Assembly: GCA_029820045.1 (NCBI GenBank)
Contig: JALGVE010000027.1
Coordinates: forward strand, 1-53,905
Source: Candidatus Zipacnadia bacterium
GTDB taxonomy: Bacteria; Armatimonadota; Zipacnadia; Zipacnadales; UBA5352
Direction: 5' to 3'
Length of the DNA: 53,905 nt
Made by a program: the position numbers and the translations under genes. The notes beneath the pieces are model-generated. The model did not search any database. It was not told the DNA's origin and saw only the letters and a program-made list of their open reading frames with translations. Shown in pieces: positions 35,294 through 44,626 of the stretch. Within the stretch, counting starts at the first letter, position 1. Each line of letters begins with the position of its first letter.

Positions 35294-37406
35294 AGCTCAT
35301 GGGGAGATAGCCGGCGATGCTGTCGTAGTAGGGCCGCGTCTTCAGATACCTGAGGAGCCGCCGGACATACTCCTGCACTCCCTGGTTGTACTTCGCGGAG
35401 GAGTACGAGACCGGCCCCAGCAGACCCGTCGCGGTCACCAGCCGTTCCCCGGGGTTGCGCTCCAGCCAGCCCGGCGTCGGACGGAGATCGGCATGAACAA
35501 TGAACTGTGCCGCGGGATCTACACGCAGCGTACAGGCGAGGCGCTGGTCCAAGTGTCGGCAGACCCCTTCGAAGTACCCGGGTTCGTCATCGTAACGGAG
35601 CGGGTGGGTCTTCAGGTGATACAGGTGGACGCCGGTCTGCGAGTAGTAGTGATAGCGGTCGTACGAGGGCGCGGTGAAGGCCCAGGCGACAGGCGGGAGT
35701 ATTTCGCCGCCCAGACTGAGCGAGGCCGAGGCGTTGACGAAGGAGAGGCCCACCGAGGGCTCCACCCGCCCGGGCGGGGTCTTGAATCGGCGCGTGTCGA
35801 GCTTTGCGATCTCGTTGAGCTGGTTCCCATCCGGGCCCAGGAGCTCCAGGGCGGTGTCAGTGCTCACGCTCAGTGCCTTGAGCCGAACCTGCGTCGGGCC
35901 GTCGGGAGCATAGGCCGGGAGGTACACCTCGAACTTGAGCTTGCGATCCTGCCCCGGCGGCCACTGAGAGGTCGGCGTCTCCGGCTCCATCACAGCCTTC
36001 GCCACCGAGAAGTCGCTGTATCCCGGCGCCTCGGGCCGGTCGGCTATCTCCAGCAGGAAGACGTAGTCGTTCTGAAGCTTCCTTGGCGGCCGTAGGCTCA
36101 CCTCAATGGTCACCGTCTGCCCGGGGCGAGGTCGCGTGGGCGCGACGGTCGCTCCTGTGAAGGCGATGCGTTCGGTCACCGTGCTTGGCTTGAGCCTCGT
36201 GATAATCGGCTGCTTGGGCCCGCGCACCGCGAGGGTCGTCAGCTCCAGGTCCTCGGGGAGACCTCCTTCGACAACGACGCGGAGCCGATCGGTGGTAATC
36301 TCATCGAACGCGGCGCTAACCTCTCGCTCGTCATGTGGAGTGTCAACTTCGACCTCCCGCAGCAGCTTCCAGGCGTCTCGGTCCCACGCGTAGATGGAGA
36401 ACGCGGAGACCTGTCCGGGGTTCTTCTGCCGCAGGATCACTTCGTTGAGGCGCAGCGGTACGCCCCATCGCACCTCAAGCCACTGAGGCAGCGAAGGTTC
36501 GAAGGGCCGCCATGAGGTCGTGTCATTGCCGTCAATCAGATTGTCGGGATAGAGGCTCTCGTAGTTGGCGAAGGATGAGGCCAGCACGAAGGCGCCATCG
36601 GCGGCGAGGGCCAGATTGCCCTCGACAGGCGGCAGCCGGTCGGCGAGGTCGGGCTTCTCGAACGCCTCCGGCGGGGCTGCCTTCAGCGTGGCCTGGTAGT
36701 ACTGTCGCACTTCCTCGCTCGAGAGTGCCTGCGGCCAGACCGTGAACTCATCAATCGCCGTCTTCTCCTTGCCCAGGTAGGCCCAGCCCTTGTAGGAGGT
36801 TCCCACGGCGATCTCCCAGCGTCCCGTGTCTGGCAGCTCGATGGCGGCGGCTTCACCGGCCGGCTCCCCGTCAATGAACAGCCGATAGCGCGCCGCGTCC
36901 CAGCTCAGCGCGAGGTGATGCCACTCGCCCTCCTGCCACACGTTAATGGGCGCCTGGATCCGAGCGCTCTTGTCACCAGCGACCGTGTTCTGCGCCAGGA
37001 CCGTCAGGTTCCTGTCGTTGTACATCTTGTAGAGGATGACCCGCACGTAGTCCCGTTGGACCTCGGTGTAAGTGAAGCTGGCGAAGAAGACGAAGTGATC
37101 TGAGGTAGCGGGCGTCCAGTCCTCCGCTCTGACCCACAGCGAGCAGGTTCCCTCCGCTGGGAAGAAGCCGCTGTCCACGAAGTAGCTGCACCGATTCATC
37201 CCGCCGAGGACGCGCCCCTTGCCCTTGAGAGCGGGAACATACGGCCCGTTCATGGTCGTGTAGGCGATGATCGTCTCAGGCGCCTGGACACTGAGGGTTG
37301 CCTCGTCCCCGCCATCGAACGGGGCATAGAAGAGCGGCCCTTGTTGCGCCCAGGCGCCGGCGCAGATCATAAGGGACGTGATAAGCAAAGGCGCGGTGCC
37401 TCGCAT
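35160..37406 (-). CDS. Secreted LamG / discoidin-like / GH42-like protein, 5' part of a frameshifted gene
   Basis: The ORF starts at ATG 37406 with GGAGGT upstream and a signal peptide ending GAWAQQ. A LamG-type concanavalin-like domain follows (about residues 20-230; WHHLALSWDAARYRLFIDG), then a discoidin/F5-8C-like domain (NLIDGNDTTSWRPF), beta-sandwich regions, and the start of a GH42-like barrel (YYDSIAGYLPMSCGAPDS). After the G7 run near 35270 the frame is wrong, and the last 35 or so residues are nonsense translation. The continuation is the ORF at 33575-35293. The ORF-track start lies in a MITE-like element and is rejected. Confidence 0.75.
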   Translation of the reverse strand: MRGTAPLLITSLMICAGAWAQQGPLFYAPFDGGDEATLSVQAPETIIAYTTMNGPYVPALKGKGRVLGGMNRCSYFVDSGFFPAEGTCSLWVRAEDWTPATSDHFVFFASFTYTEVQRDYVRVILYKMYNDRNLTVLAQNTVAGDKSARIQAPINVWQEGEWHHLALSWDAARYRLFIDGEPAGEAAAIELPDTGRWEIAVGTSYKGWAYLGKEKTAIDEFTVWPQALSSEEVRQYYQATLKAAPPEAFEKPDLADRLPPVEGNLALAADGAFVLASSFANYESLYPDNLIDGNDTTSWRPFEPSLPQWLEVRWGVPLRLNEVILRQKNPGQVSAFSIYAWDRDAWKLLREVEVDTPHDEREVSAAFDEITTDRLRVVVEGGLPEDLELTTLAVRGPKQPIITRLKPSTVTERIAFTGATVAPTRPRPGQTVTIEVSLRPPRKLQNDYVFLLEIADRPEAPGYSDFSVAKAVMEPETPTSQWPPGQDRKLKFEVYLPAYAPDGPTQVRLKALSVSTDTALELLGPDGNQLNEIAKLDTRRFKTPPGRVEPSVGLSFVNASASLSLGGEILPPVAWAFTAPSYDRYHYYSQTGVHLYHLKTHPLRYDDEPGYFEGVCRHLDQRLACTLRVDPAAQFIVHADLRPTPGWLERNPGERLVTATGLLGPVSYSSAKYNQGVQEYVRRLLRYLKTRPYYDSIAGYLPMSCGAPDSAMGGSRAEPLPEGPLEAHHRRLQPAGHRGVPAVAERQV

Positions 37407-37453
37407 GTTCTGACCTCCACCCGAAGGCCCGCAAGCTGTGGGGCGGGGCACAG

Positions 37454-37573
37454 GAGCCTGTCCGGAAAGTCGGAAGCTGACCCTTTTGGCCCCGATTGTG
37501 TCCAAGATTGGGTGCCTAAACCTAGACGCTGAGCCCCCAAAAACGGGCCGAAGTGGACTTAACGGACAGGCTC
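37454..37573. mobile_element. MITE-like element, 120 bp, with terminal inverted repeats and 4-bp target duplication
   Basis: The ends GAGCCTGTCCGGAAAGTC and (inverted) GAGCCTGTCCGTTAAGTC match at 16 of 18 positions. ACAG flanks both sides (37450-37453 and 37574-37577), consistent with a target-site duplication. There is no ORF inside. It lies between the LamG/GH42 gene and the transglutaminase-like giant. The end sequence resembles those of some IS4/IS5-type transposons, but no transposase is in the window. Confidence 0.82.
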
Positions 37574-37613
37574 ACAGGTCCCCGTCCTACAACGGCCAGG
37601 GGACAGGGTGCTG

Positions 37614-40600
37614 CTACAGCGGGTTGTTCCACGGGCCGTAGTTCCAGTTCGTGAACAGGTTGTTTGCCGCGCGGTCCATCACCGCGTTCTGAGGCAGCAG
37701 CACCACCGCATCGAACTGCGCCCCTGCGCCTGCCCCCAGGGTCAGCCGATGTTCCCCCGTCGCAAGGTCCCAGTCCAGGACGCGATACCACGCCCAGCAC
37801 TCGCCCTGTCTCGGGTAGTGGACGAAACCCTTTGTGTATGCGCGCTCCGGGTTCGTCCACTCGTAGAACCCGATCATGCGATGGATCCGAAGCTGCCGCG
37901 TATCGCCCTCATCCAACCGGAGCGTCATGGAGGTCCGACTGCCCGGCTGCCACCGCGCCCGCAGCCAGAGGGCGTGTTTGCCGGCGACCGGCGCGCTGAA
38001 ATCGAAGGCGAGCGAGCCATCACCAGTGAAGGTCACTCCCTCGGCGCGGCTCAGCTCCGCGACCTCGGCGGCGGCCGCTTCGCCGGATATCTCGTCCGCA
38101 CGCTCGGCTTCGCGAACGAGCGGAGCGTCTGCAACCAGCGCCTCCGCCGGCACGCGGCGCTCGCTGGCGCCGTCGCGCACCACCACCTCGAAGGCGTGAA
38201 TCTGCCCCTCGGCGACCTCGGGCACACTGACTGTGAACTGCACGCTGGCAGGCTGCTCCGCGCTGGTCACTGCGACCCGCTGCCGGCCGGGTTCGGCGCC
38301 CCAGTCCTCGGGCAGGCCCTCAAGCGACACCTCGCCCGTGAGCTTCCGGCCCTGGAGGGTCACTCGCACGGGCACCTTGTCGCCCGGCGCCGCGATAAAC
38401 AAATTGCGATGCCGCGCATGGTCGAGGTTGTAATAGCTGATAGCATTCAGCGAGACGCCCAGGTCGCTCAGACGGCGTTCAATCCACGAGCAGGTCGTCT
38501 TGATGGGCGCCGTCACCGGCCCGCCGGTAAAGCTGATGCGGTTCTCGCCGAGCGAGAGCTTGCCCGGCAGCGACAGTGCGGAGTTCACCAGCACCGTGCG
38601 TACCTTGAGTCCGGTCACGGCCGCGCCCGGGTCGGGAGCCAGCTCCACCTTGAGCCAGTAGGCGTAGCGGCCGGCCACCTGCTCCAGCAGGCTGACGGAC
38701 ATCTCCCCGGCCTTATCGGGGCTGCGCCAGAGTTGCGTCCAGTTCTCGCCCTCGTCGAAGGACAGAGACAGGCTGATTGCGCCCGCTTGGTCCGCTTGGT
38801 AGTCGCCGGTGACCAGCCCGTCCGCGAAGATGTAGGGGCACTCGGCGCGATAGATCAGGCTCGCGGGCTTAGCCGGGTCCTGCGCGCGCAGCACTGAGGC
38901 GCCCTGATTCGCCGCCTGGACCGCCAGGTTGTCGAACTCCGCCGCCTCTCCCTCGCCGGTCGGCTCATAGACGATCGCGCCGTTGCCGAAGTACGGTGGT
39001 ATCTTCGCCAGAGAGATGGGCCTACGATCCTGGTCTGTGACCTCGAACCATCGTCCCTCGTTCTGCCAGGAGATGCTGGCCCGCTCACCGGCGCGCAGCG
39101 GGAAGTCCATGTTGTGCGGACGCCCTGCTGAGCCGAAGGGCGGCCCGCCTGGACGGCCCGGGTAGTAGGAGTTAAGGTTCCCTGGCTGCCGCAGCTTGCA
39201 GTACGGGTCTTCGCCCACGTCGGGCAGCCCGAGAACTGTCTCGTTGTCCCGGTGCAGCCAGTACATGCGGGCGGAGAGGTCGTAGAGCCGCCAGTCCCCG
39301 TCGAAGTATGCCTGCTGAAACTGATGGTGAGTGCCCGGCGAGTTGTTGGAGGAGATGCCAACGGCCAGGAACAGCTTGCGCAGCGTGAAGTTCAGAGGCC
39401 CGCACTGATCGTAGGGGTAGATGTTCAGGGCCTTGATGAAGGTGTAGGAGACACGCGGACGATGACGTCCGCCCGGGAGGGTCTCGCAGTAGTGAGCGTC
39501 GTAGTAGGCGGTGGTGTCCAGGACATACTGCATGACCGCGAACGCCTTCTCCGGGTCGCTCTTCGCGTCCGGCGCCAGCGTCGCGGCGAGGCTCTCAGCG
39601 CTGAAGGGCACCACGTTGTCATTCGCGCGCCAGCGCGGCAGCAGGGTCGTCTCAGGCCCGGCGTCCTCCGCTCGCTCGAAGGTGACCGTGCCCATCAGCG
39701 GCTCCAGGTCCCCGCCAACCTCCAAGGTGAAGTCATCAGCCCTGCCGGTGACGATGCGCTCGACCTGCCGCTTGCGGTACTCGACGAAGCGTGGGTCGGG
39801 CATCTGCTCGGGTGGCTCCCATCTGTCCTTCAGGTTGTTGTCGCCTCGGTTCCTCTCGAACAGCGCCTCGGGCGCGTAGGGCTTGACGAGAGCTGCCCGG
39901 GCCTCGACCTCTCCATTCCTGAGGACCTCAAGCGTGGCTTCTTGCTCCTGGGGCTGATGCTCGCAGTCGAGGTAGGCGCGAACGAAGCGGTCATCGCCGC
40001 CGTGCACACCGTTGCGCTCATTCTCGAAGTGAAAGAGTACCCTGGTATTGTCGTCAACCGCAAACTCCTCCCGCGCGGGGGTGAAGTCGCCTGAGTACCG
40101 CACCACATCGGAGATGCGGAACTCATCCAGCACCGCCTCCGCCGCGTCGCCCTCAGACCAGACCTTCGCCGCCATCCTTCCGCCGATGAAGGCCTGCATC
40201 GGGATGCTCCGCTTATCCACGTCGGAGATACCGTTCCCCTTGAACTGTGTGCCCTCAGGCCCCTTGTAAGTCAGGCTGCTGGGCCACGGCTCTGCCCCGG
40301 GGCCTTGCGCGGCGACGCGCTTCCCGTCCACGAAGAGCTGGAGCTGCGCCTTGGGCAGGTCCCAGGTAGCCGCGAGGTGATGCCAGCGTCCCGCTTGCAG
40401 CGGCGCCGGGCCGCGCACCGTGTGCAGGTCTCGGTTGGAGTCCGAGATGGTGAACTCGAGGTCATTGTTGCCATCGGCGTTGAGCTTGCGCAGGCGCGAT
40501 TGCAGCCGGTACAGGTACGCGTACCCCTGGAAGAAGATGCGCTCGCGCCCGTCGTCGGCGTTCCATGAGGGCTTGCACCAGAACTCCAGCGTCCCGGTCT

Positions 40601-41747
40601 GAAGGCCCCAGTGCACCGACTTCGGGTCGTGCTCGCGCCAGGACGCAGTAAGTGTGGCCTCGGAGGCGCCGTTGAAGGCAAGCCGCCGCTGGCCCGTGAA
40701 CTCGAAGCCGCGGTTGAGCGGAGCATTCTCCAGCGCGCCCTCCGCGAAGCAGGCGTTAGTTGCGGCGGGCCAGGGCCAGCGCTCCCCCGGGCGGACCACC
40801 ACGCGGTCAAGCCAGACGGTGAAGAACGACTCGGGCCCGGTAACCGTCTCCCCCGTGTCGGCGTCCCTCACGTAGCACCGCAGGCGGACATGAACCTCCA
40901 CGGTCGCGGCCTCGGGATCGAACCGGCCGCGCTGGCGGAACTGCACAAGCTGTCCCTGGGCAAGCTCCAGCGTCAGCCAGCGCGGCTGGATGGCGCACTC
41001 CGGAATCCGCGACCCATCCGCGCGGAACTGCCGAAGCTCAATGCAGACCGGCGCCCCGTAGGCCGCCCGTTCGGCCAGCAGGTCACACTCAAAGGCCATC
41101 TCCTGCCCGGCGAACTCGCGCACATCAATCCGCTGTGAGATGGTGACCTCGCGGTCAACGTCGTCCGGCGTGTTCTCGTCCACCTGGATCTTCAGGGACC
41201 GCTCGCCGGTGGTATGCTCGCAGGCGCCGAGGCTTGCCAGCTCTGCCGGCGCTACCTCCCAACCGGAAGGCAGCCCCGCCGCCTCGTCCTCGAAGCCCGG
41301 GTTGGCGAGCAGGTTCTCGGGCGGCAGCCGGTCCGCCGGGTAATCCTGGGCCTCAATGCCGCGGTCCCTGGTGTCGAAGTAGATGTCGTAGACGCCAAGC
41401 CGACTTGCCGTGGGTCGTGCCATCCAGGTGAGATAGGACTGCTCGCGCCCGGCCGGCGCGTTGAACTCCGTTCGCCAGGCAAACGGCGCCTGTCTCTCCT
41501 CAGTGCGCTCGATGATGCGCACTGATGCCGGGTCGAACTCACCCTCCACGCCCGCCTTCTTCAGCAGCAGCGGGAAGTCTACCGCGACCTCGACCGGTCG
41601 CGGCGCATCGCTGCGATAGGGCGTTGGCCGGGTCACGGTCGTGCGGAATTGCCACCTCGGATTCCACCAGCCCGGCTCCTGAGCGGCCATCACCATGGAA
41701 CATGTCGCAATTGCGCAGAGCATCATGGTCGCAAGCTTCGCAGTCAT
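37614..41747 (-). CDS. Giant secreted multi-domain protein with LamG and transglutaminase-like domains
   Basis: This 1,377-residue protein has a signal peptide ending SMVMAAQE and a DUF2341-like domain (WWNPRWQFRTTV). A carbohydrate-binding-like segment follows (NLLANPGFEDEAAGLPSGW), then a LamG domain (RWHHLAATWDLPKAQLQLFVDG). A transglutaminase-like core comes next, with C782 in YDQCGPLNF, the His in GTHHQFQQAYFDG and the Asp in WRLYDLS. Several Ig-like regions and a C-terminal carbohydrate-binding-like module finish it. ATG 41747 has AGAGGTGAG just upstream. Such transglutaminase-like domains are usually peptidases or amidases, so a role on glycopeptides or cell-wall polymers is possible but unproven. 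Confidence 0.75.
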   Translation of the reverse strand: MTAKLATMMLCAIATCSMVMAAQEPGWWNPRWQFRTTVTRPTPYRSDAPRPVEVAVDFPLLLKKAGVEGEFDPASVRIIERTEERQAPFAWRTEFNAPAGREQSYLTWMARPTASRLGVYDIYFDTRDRGIEAQDYPADRLPPENLLANPGFEDEAAGLPSGWEVAPAELASLGACEHTTGERSLKIQVDENTPDDVDREVTISQRIDVREFAGQEMAFECDLLAERAAYGAPVCIELRQFRADGSRIPECAIQPRWLTLELAQGQLVQFRQRGRFDPEAATVEVHVRLRCYVRDADTGETVTGPESFFTVWLDRVVVRPGERWPWPAATNACFAEGALENAPLNRGFEFTGQRRLAFNGASEATLTASWREHDPKSVHWGLQTGTLEFWCKPSWNADDGRERIFFQGYAYLYRLQSRLRKLNADGNNDLEFTISDSNRDLHTVRGPAPLQAGRWHHLAATWDLPKAQLQLFVDGKRVAAQGPGAEPWPSSLTYKGPEGTQFKGNGISDVDKRSIPMQAFIGGRMAAKVWSEGDAAEAVLDEFRISDVVRYSGDFTPAREEFAVDDNTRVLFHFENERNGVHGGDDRFVRAYLDCEHQPQEQEATLEVLRNGEVEARAALVKPYAPEALFERNRGDNNLKDRWEPPEQMPDPRFVEYRKRQVERIVTGRADDFTLEVGGDLEPLMGTVTFERAEDAGPETTLLPRWRANDNVVPFSAESLAATLAPDAKSDPEKAFAVMQYVLDTTAYYDAHYCETLPGGRHRPRVSYTFIKALNIYPYDQCGPLNFTLRKLFLAVGISSNNSPGTHHQFQQAYFDGDWRLYDLSARMYWLHRDNETVLGLPDVGEDPYCKLRQPGNLNSYYPGRPGGPPFGSAGRPHNMDFPLRAGERASISWQNEGRWFEVTDQDRRPISLAKIPPYFGNGAIVYEPTGEGEAAEFDNLAVQAANQGASVLRAQDPAKPASLIYRAECPYIFADGLVTGDYQADQAGAISLSLSFDEGENWTQLWRSPDKAGEMSVSLLEQVAGRYAYWLKVELAPDPGAAVTGLKVRTVLVNSALSLPGKLSLGENRISFTGGPVTAPIKTTCSWIERRLSDLGVSLNAISYYNLDHARHRNLFIAAPGDKVPVRVTLQGRKLTGEVSLEGLPEDWGAEPGRQRVAVTSAEQPASVQFTVSVPEVAEGQIHAFEVVVRDGASERRVPAEALVADAPLVREAERADEISGEAAAAEVAELSRAEGVTFTGDGSLAFDFSAPVAGKHALWLRARWQPGSRTSMTLRLDEGDTRQLRIHRMIGFYEWTNPERAYTKGFVHYPRQGECWAWYRVLDWDLATGEHRLTLGAGAGAQFDAVVLLPQNAVMDRAANNLFTNWNYGPWNNPL

Positions 41748-41776
41748 ACTCTCACCTCTCGTTTTCAATCATTCGC

Positions 41777-41866
41777 GTAGGTCGGCCTGCGCCTGGTCCC
41801 GCCCAGCGGGCGGTAACAGGCGCAGGTGAAAGCGCGTCCTGCAGCGCTTTCAGCCTTCAGCCCGAC
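41777..41866 (+). repeat. GTAG three-way-junction element, copy 1
   Basis: GTAG is followed by GTCGG (41781), which pairs with CCGAC (41862-41866). Inside are two arms: a 10-bp stem CCTGCGCCTG/CAGGCGCAGG carrying the hairpin CCGCCC-AGC-GGGCGG, and GAAAGCGC-8-GCGCTTTC. Copy 2 at 53598 has the same fold with different inner sequence. It lies directly upstream of the transglutaminase-like gene, in the 41748-41895 spacer. Confidence 0.85.
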
Positions 41867-41895
41867 ACAGCCGATGGGCCAGTCAGATGAACCCC

Positions 41896-44508
41896 TCAGA
41901 TCGCGATGAAGCTGGAAAAGCCGTACGGATGCGGCGGCAGCAGCGGCCCGGCGGTTGGCGCCTGGTCGCTCACGATGGTCTGCCGCGCCTTGGCCTCATA
42001 GCCGGTGATCCACGCCTCCGCCTTCACGGCGGCGGCGGCCTCTCCCAGGATGTCCACGGTCAGCGAACTCCAGCCACCGTCGGGCACCTTGAAGATGTAA
42101 TCATCCCGCTCCCTGGGGCCGACCGGCGGCAGGAAGCGAGCCGTCCCGTAGCCGCGCGTCTCCTTGCGAAAGACCCTCTCCACGGCCGCGATGTGCCGGG
42201 CCTCCACCCCAGGGTAGCGGGAGCTGCCCGCGCGCACCGTGACGGAATCGAGGACCTCCTGCGGCCCGCGCAGAGTAACGAGCAGCTCAGCCCTCTCGAA
42301 GCGATGGGGGATGCCCGCGTACCACTGCAGCCGCCAGCCTCGCTCGATGGCCTCGTCGGCAGTCTTCTCGGCGGTCAACTCGGGAATCTGCATGTCCGGA
42401 TGGACGGTCGGCCCGATCTTATCGGTCAGCGGCTTGTTGCCCGGGAAGCAGTACTCGAAGCCGCCCTCGCACGCCTCCACCATGAAGGGAACACCGGGAA
42501 GCGGCGAGGGGTCCGGCCGTGGCTCGCACAGGAGCTGCACCAGCCGCACCTCGTGGCCCAGCAGCGTCAGCCCTTGCAGCAGCGGCAGGTCCTGCCAGAA
42601 GGGGTAGACCTGCCGGACAGTCCGGGGTGCGTACCCCAGCTCGTTGGCCCAGGACATGGCCATCGTCTGCGGCTGCGGAGATGGATTGCGCAGAACCAGC
42701 CACGCGCTGTCCTCAGCGCTCCCGGTGGCGGGGACATTCCTGTCCGCGGGATGCAGGAACCCGTACACCTCCCCGAAGGCCGGATTGCCCCCGACCATGC
42801 GCGTGTCCCGCGTGCCCAGCTCATCGGCGTGATAGTGCAGCCAGTCGAGGACCTGCTGAAGACTGTCGGCCTGCCACTGTCTCAGGTCCTCAGGACACAC
42901 AGTCACGTGCAGGTAGGTCGTGCCTCTCGTGAAGGCCAGCACGGCGTTGTCGAGCCAGGTATGCGGCTCCTGGGTAAAGCAGTTGTCGAGCGCGTCGGCG
43001 AACCCATGATTGTCGAAGCCATCCAGCGGGCAGGGCGTCTCCGAGCGCCGGGTGATCTGATAGTACATGGCGTCGCGATGGGTAATCTCCCGATCACGCT
43101 GTGTGCGCGAGGGCCAGGAGGCGTACTCGCAGTCCCCCGAATTGACGAGCCAGACGTGGTTCGCCCACTGAAGCCACCAGGGGCTGGGCCACCAGCCGTT
43201 GCGCGTGATGAGGTCCGGGTTCTTCGCCCTCATACGCCGGTCAATGCGGTTGAAGGCCCTGATGGAGGCCTCCCGCACATGGTCGGGCGTCGGATAGCGC
43301 TCGGCAAACTCGCCGCTGGTCGCGCACTCGTTATCCCAGTCTATCTTCAGGTGCCTGGCGCCGATTTCCCCCACCAGCCGCTCAAAGCGCTCGCTTAGCG
43401 CCTCCTCGTAGTCAGGCTGCATCATGATGACATACTCGCCATGAGCGTACGAGCCGGGCCCCTCGCCCGTCTTCCATCCCTGCGACTTGATCCACTCCAT
43501 GTCGAAGCCGGTGCGCCCGTTGTGACTGACCCACAGCGACAGCTCCAGGCCTTTCTCCTCCAGGGCCTCGCGGAAGGCAATGAAGCGGCTATCCTCATCG
43601 TCGTCGGCCTTGTGCCGGAAAAGCGACCGGCGTTCGAAGTAACCTGCGTCCAGCGCGAGGGCATCGGGATGCAGGCCGAGGTCGAGCATCGCCTTCACGA
43701 AGGCTTCGTTCGCCTCAAAGGAACCGAGATACTCGCCCTGCCCGAGCGCCCGGGTGGACCAGCCGACACTGATGGTCACGAAAGGCTTCGCGAGTCGCGG
43801 CAGGCGGATGTCCCAGAGGTAGTCCATGAAGGCCTTGGCAACGTGGTGGTGATGGGTCGCCGCGCCGAAAACCGCCGGGAAGCTCTCGATGACGCCGCGC
43901 TCATCCCAGACCGGATGGTGGAAAAGCTCCAGCCGCTCCCCCTTCGCCCCGTTGCGCGGTGCTTCGGGGGACAAGTCACCGGGTACGGTGAAGGCCGCCG
44001 GGTGCTCCAGGCCGATGAACCAGTCGTCGGCGTAGACGGGATAGCCGCAGCCGGGCTGGGTCCCGTAGGTGTCCAGGCCGGTTTGCTCCTCGGCATCCGG
44101 CCCGCCGCGCAGACCGTAGCCAACGCGCCGCAGCGGAGTCGGCGCCTCCTGCTGGATGTCCACCCAGACACGCTCCGGCGTTGGGCTGTCCGCCGAAGCT
44201 CGCAGGACCACCTGCTTGCGGAACCAGGGCTTGTCCCCCTCCAGCCAGTACTTGACTTCGGCCTCGATGCCGGCGCCCTCGTGTTGGTAGGAGAACACGA
44301 CCTCCTCCGGGGTCGCCGCGAAGTCAGTGAAGGTGAAGCTCTCGCCGGTCAGGTATTCGCCCGCCAGGCGCAGGGCGAAGGCCGGGAAGCTCAGTTGGCG
44401 CGTGCGGCCGGAAAGGCGGTTCTGTGCCTGCAGGCTGCCCTCTTCCCAGCTCAGGCAGAGGGCGGCATTCTCAAGCCTTGCGCTGATGGCTTCCGGCTTG
44501 TTGCTCAT
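41896..44508 (-). CDS. GH36-like alpha-galactosidase family protein
   Basis: This 870-residue protein has the plan of GH36/GH27 (melibiase) enzymes: an N-terminal beta-supersandwich domain, a (beta/alpha)8 barrel and a C-terminal beta domain. Barrel markers include LDAGYFERRSLF, WVSHNGRTGFDMEW, and the probable nucleophile D390 in LKIDWDNE. The acid/base aspartate may lie in VNSGDCEYASWPS. No signal peptide is visible, so it may act in the cytoplasm on imported oligosaccharides. ATG 44508 has GAGGGGAG upstream. The alpha-galactoside substrate is inferred from fold only. Confidence 0.75.
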   Translation of the reverse strand: MSNKPEAISARLENAALCLSWEEGSLQAQNRLSGRTRQLSFPAFALRLAGEYLTGESFTFTDFAATPEEVVFSYQHEGAGIEAEVKYWLEGDKPWFRKQVVLRASADSPTPERVWVDIQQEAPTPLRRVGYGLRGGPDAEEQTGLDTYGTQPGCGYPVYADDWFIGLEHPAAFTVPGDLSPEAPRNGAKGERLELFHHPVWDERGVIESFPAVFGAATHHHHVAKAFMDYLWDIRLPRLAKPFVTISVGWSTRALGQGEYLGSFEANEAFVKAMLDLGLHPDALALDAGYFERRSLFRHKADDDEDSRFIAFREALEEKGLELSLWVSHNGRTGFDMEWIKSQGWKTGEGPGSYAHGEYVIMMQPDYEEALSERFERLVGEIGARHLKIDWDNECATSGEFAERYPTPDHVREASIRAFNRIDRRMRAKNPDLITRNGWWPSPWWLQWANHVWLVNSGDCEYASWPSRTQRDREITHRDAMYYQITRRSETPCPLDGFDNHGFADALDNCFTQEPHTWLDNAVLAFTRGTTYLHVTVCPEDLRQWQADSLQQVLDWLHYHADELGTRDTRMVGGNPAFGEVYGFLHPADRNVPATGSAEDSAWLVLRNPSPQPQTMAMSWANELGYAPRTVRQVYPFWQDLPLLQGLTLLGHEVRLVQLLCEPRPDPSPLPGVPFMVEACEGGFEYCFPGNKPLTDKIGPTVHPDMQIPELTAEKTADEAIERGWRLQWYAGIPHRFERAELLVTLRGPQEVLDSVTVRAGSSRYPGVEARHIAAVERVFRKETRGYGTARFLPPVGPRERDDYIFKVPDGGWSSLTVDILGEAAAAVKAEAWITGYEAKARQTIVSDQAPTAGPLLPPHPYGFSSFIAI

Positions 44509-44626
44509 GACGGCACTCCCCTCTGCGCGCAGGTACGAACCCGGCTGCCCATAAGATTCAGCGGCGCGGCCCCGGCACCTCCGCCGAGCGCCGGAAAGGA
44601 GCCTCTCGGCCCGTGTGTTTCCGCTC

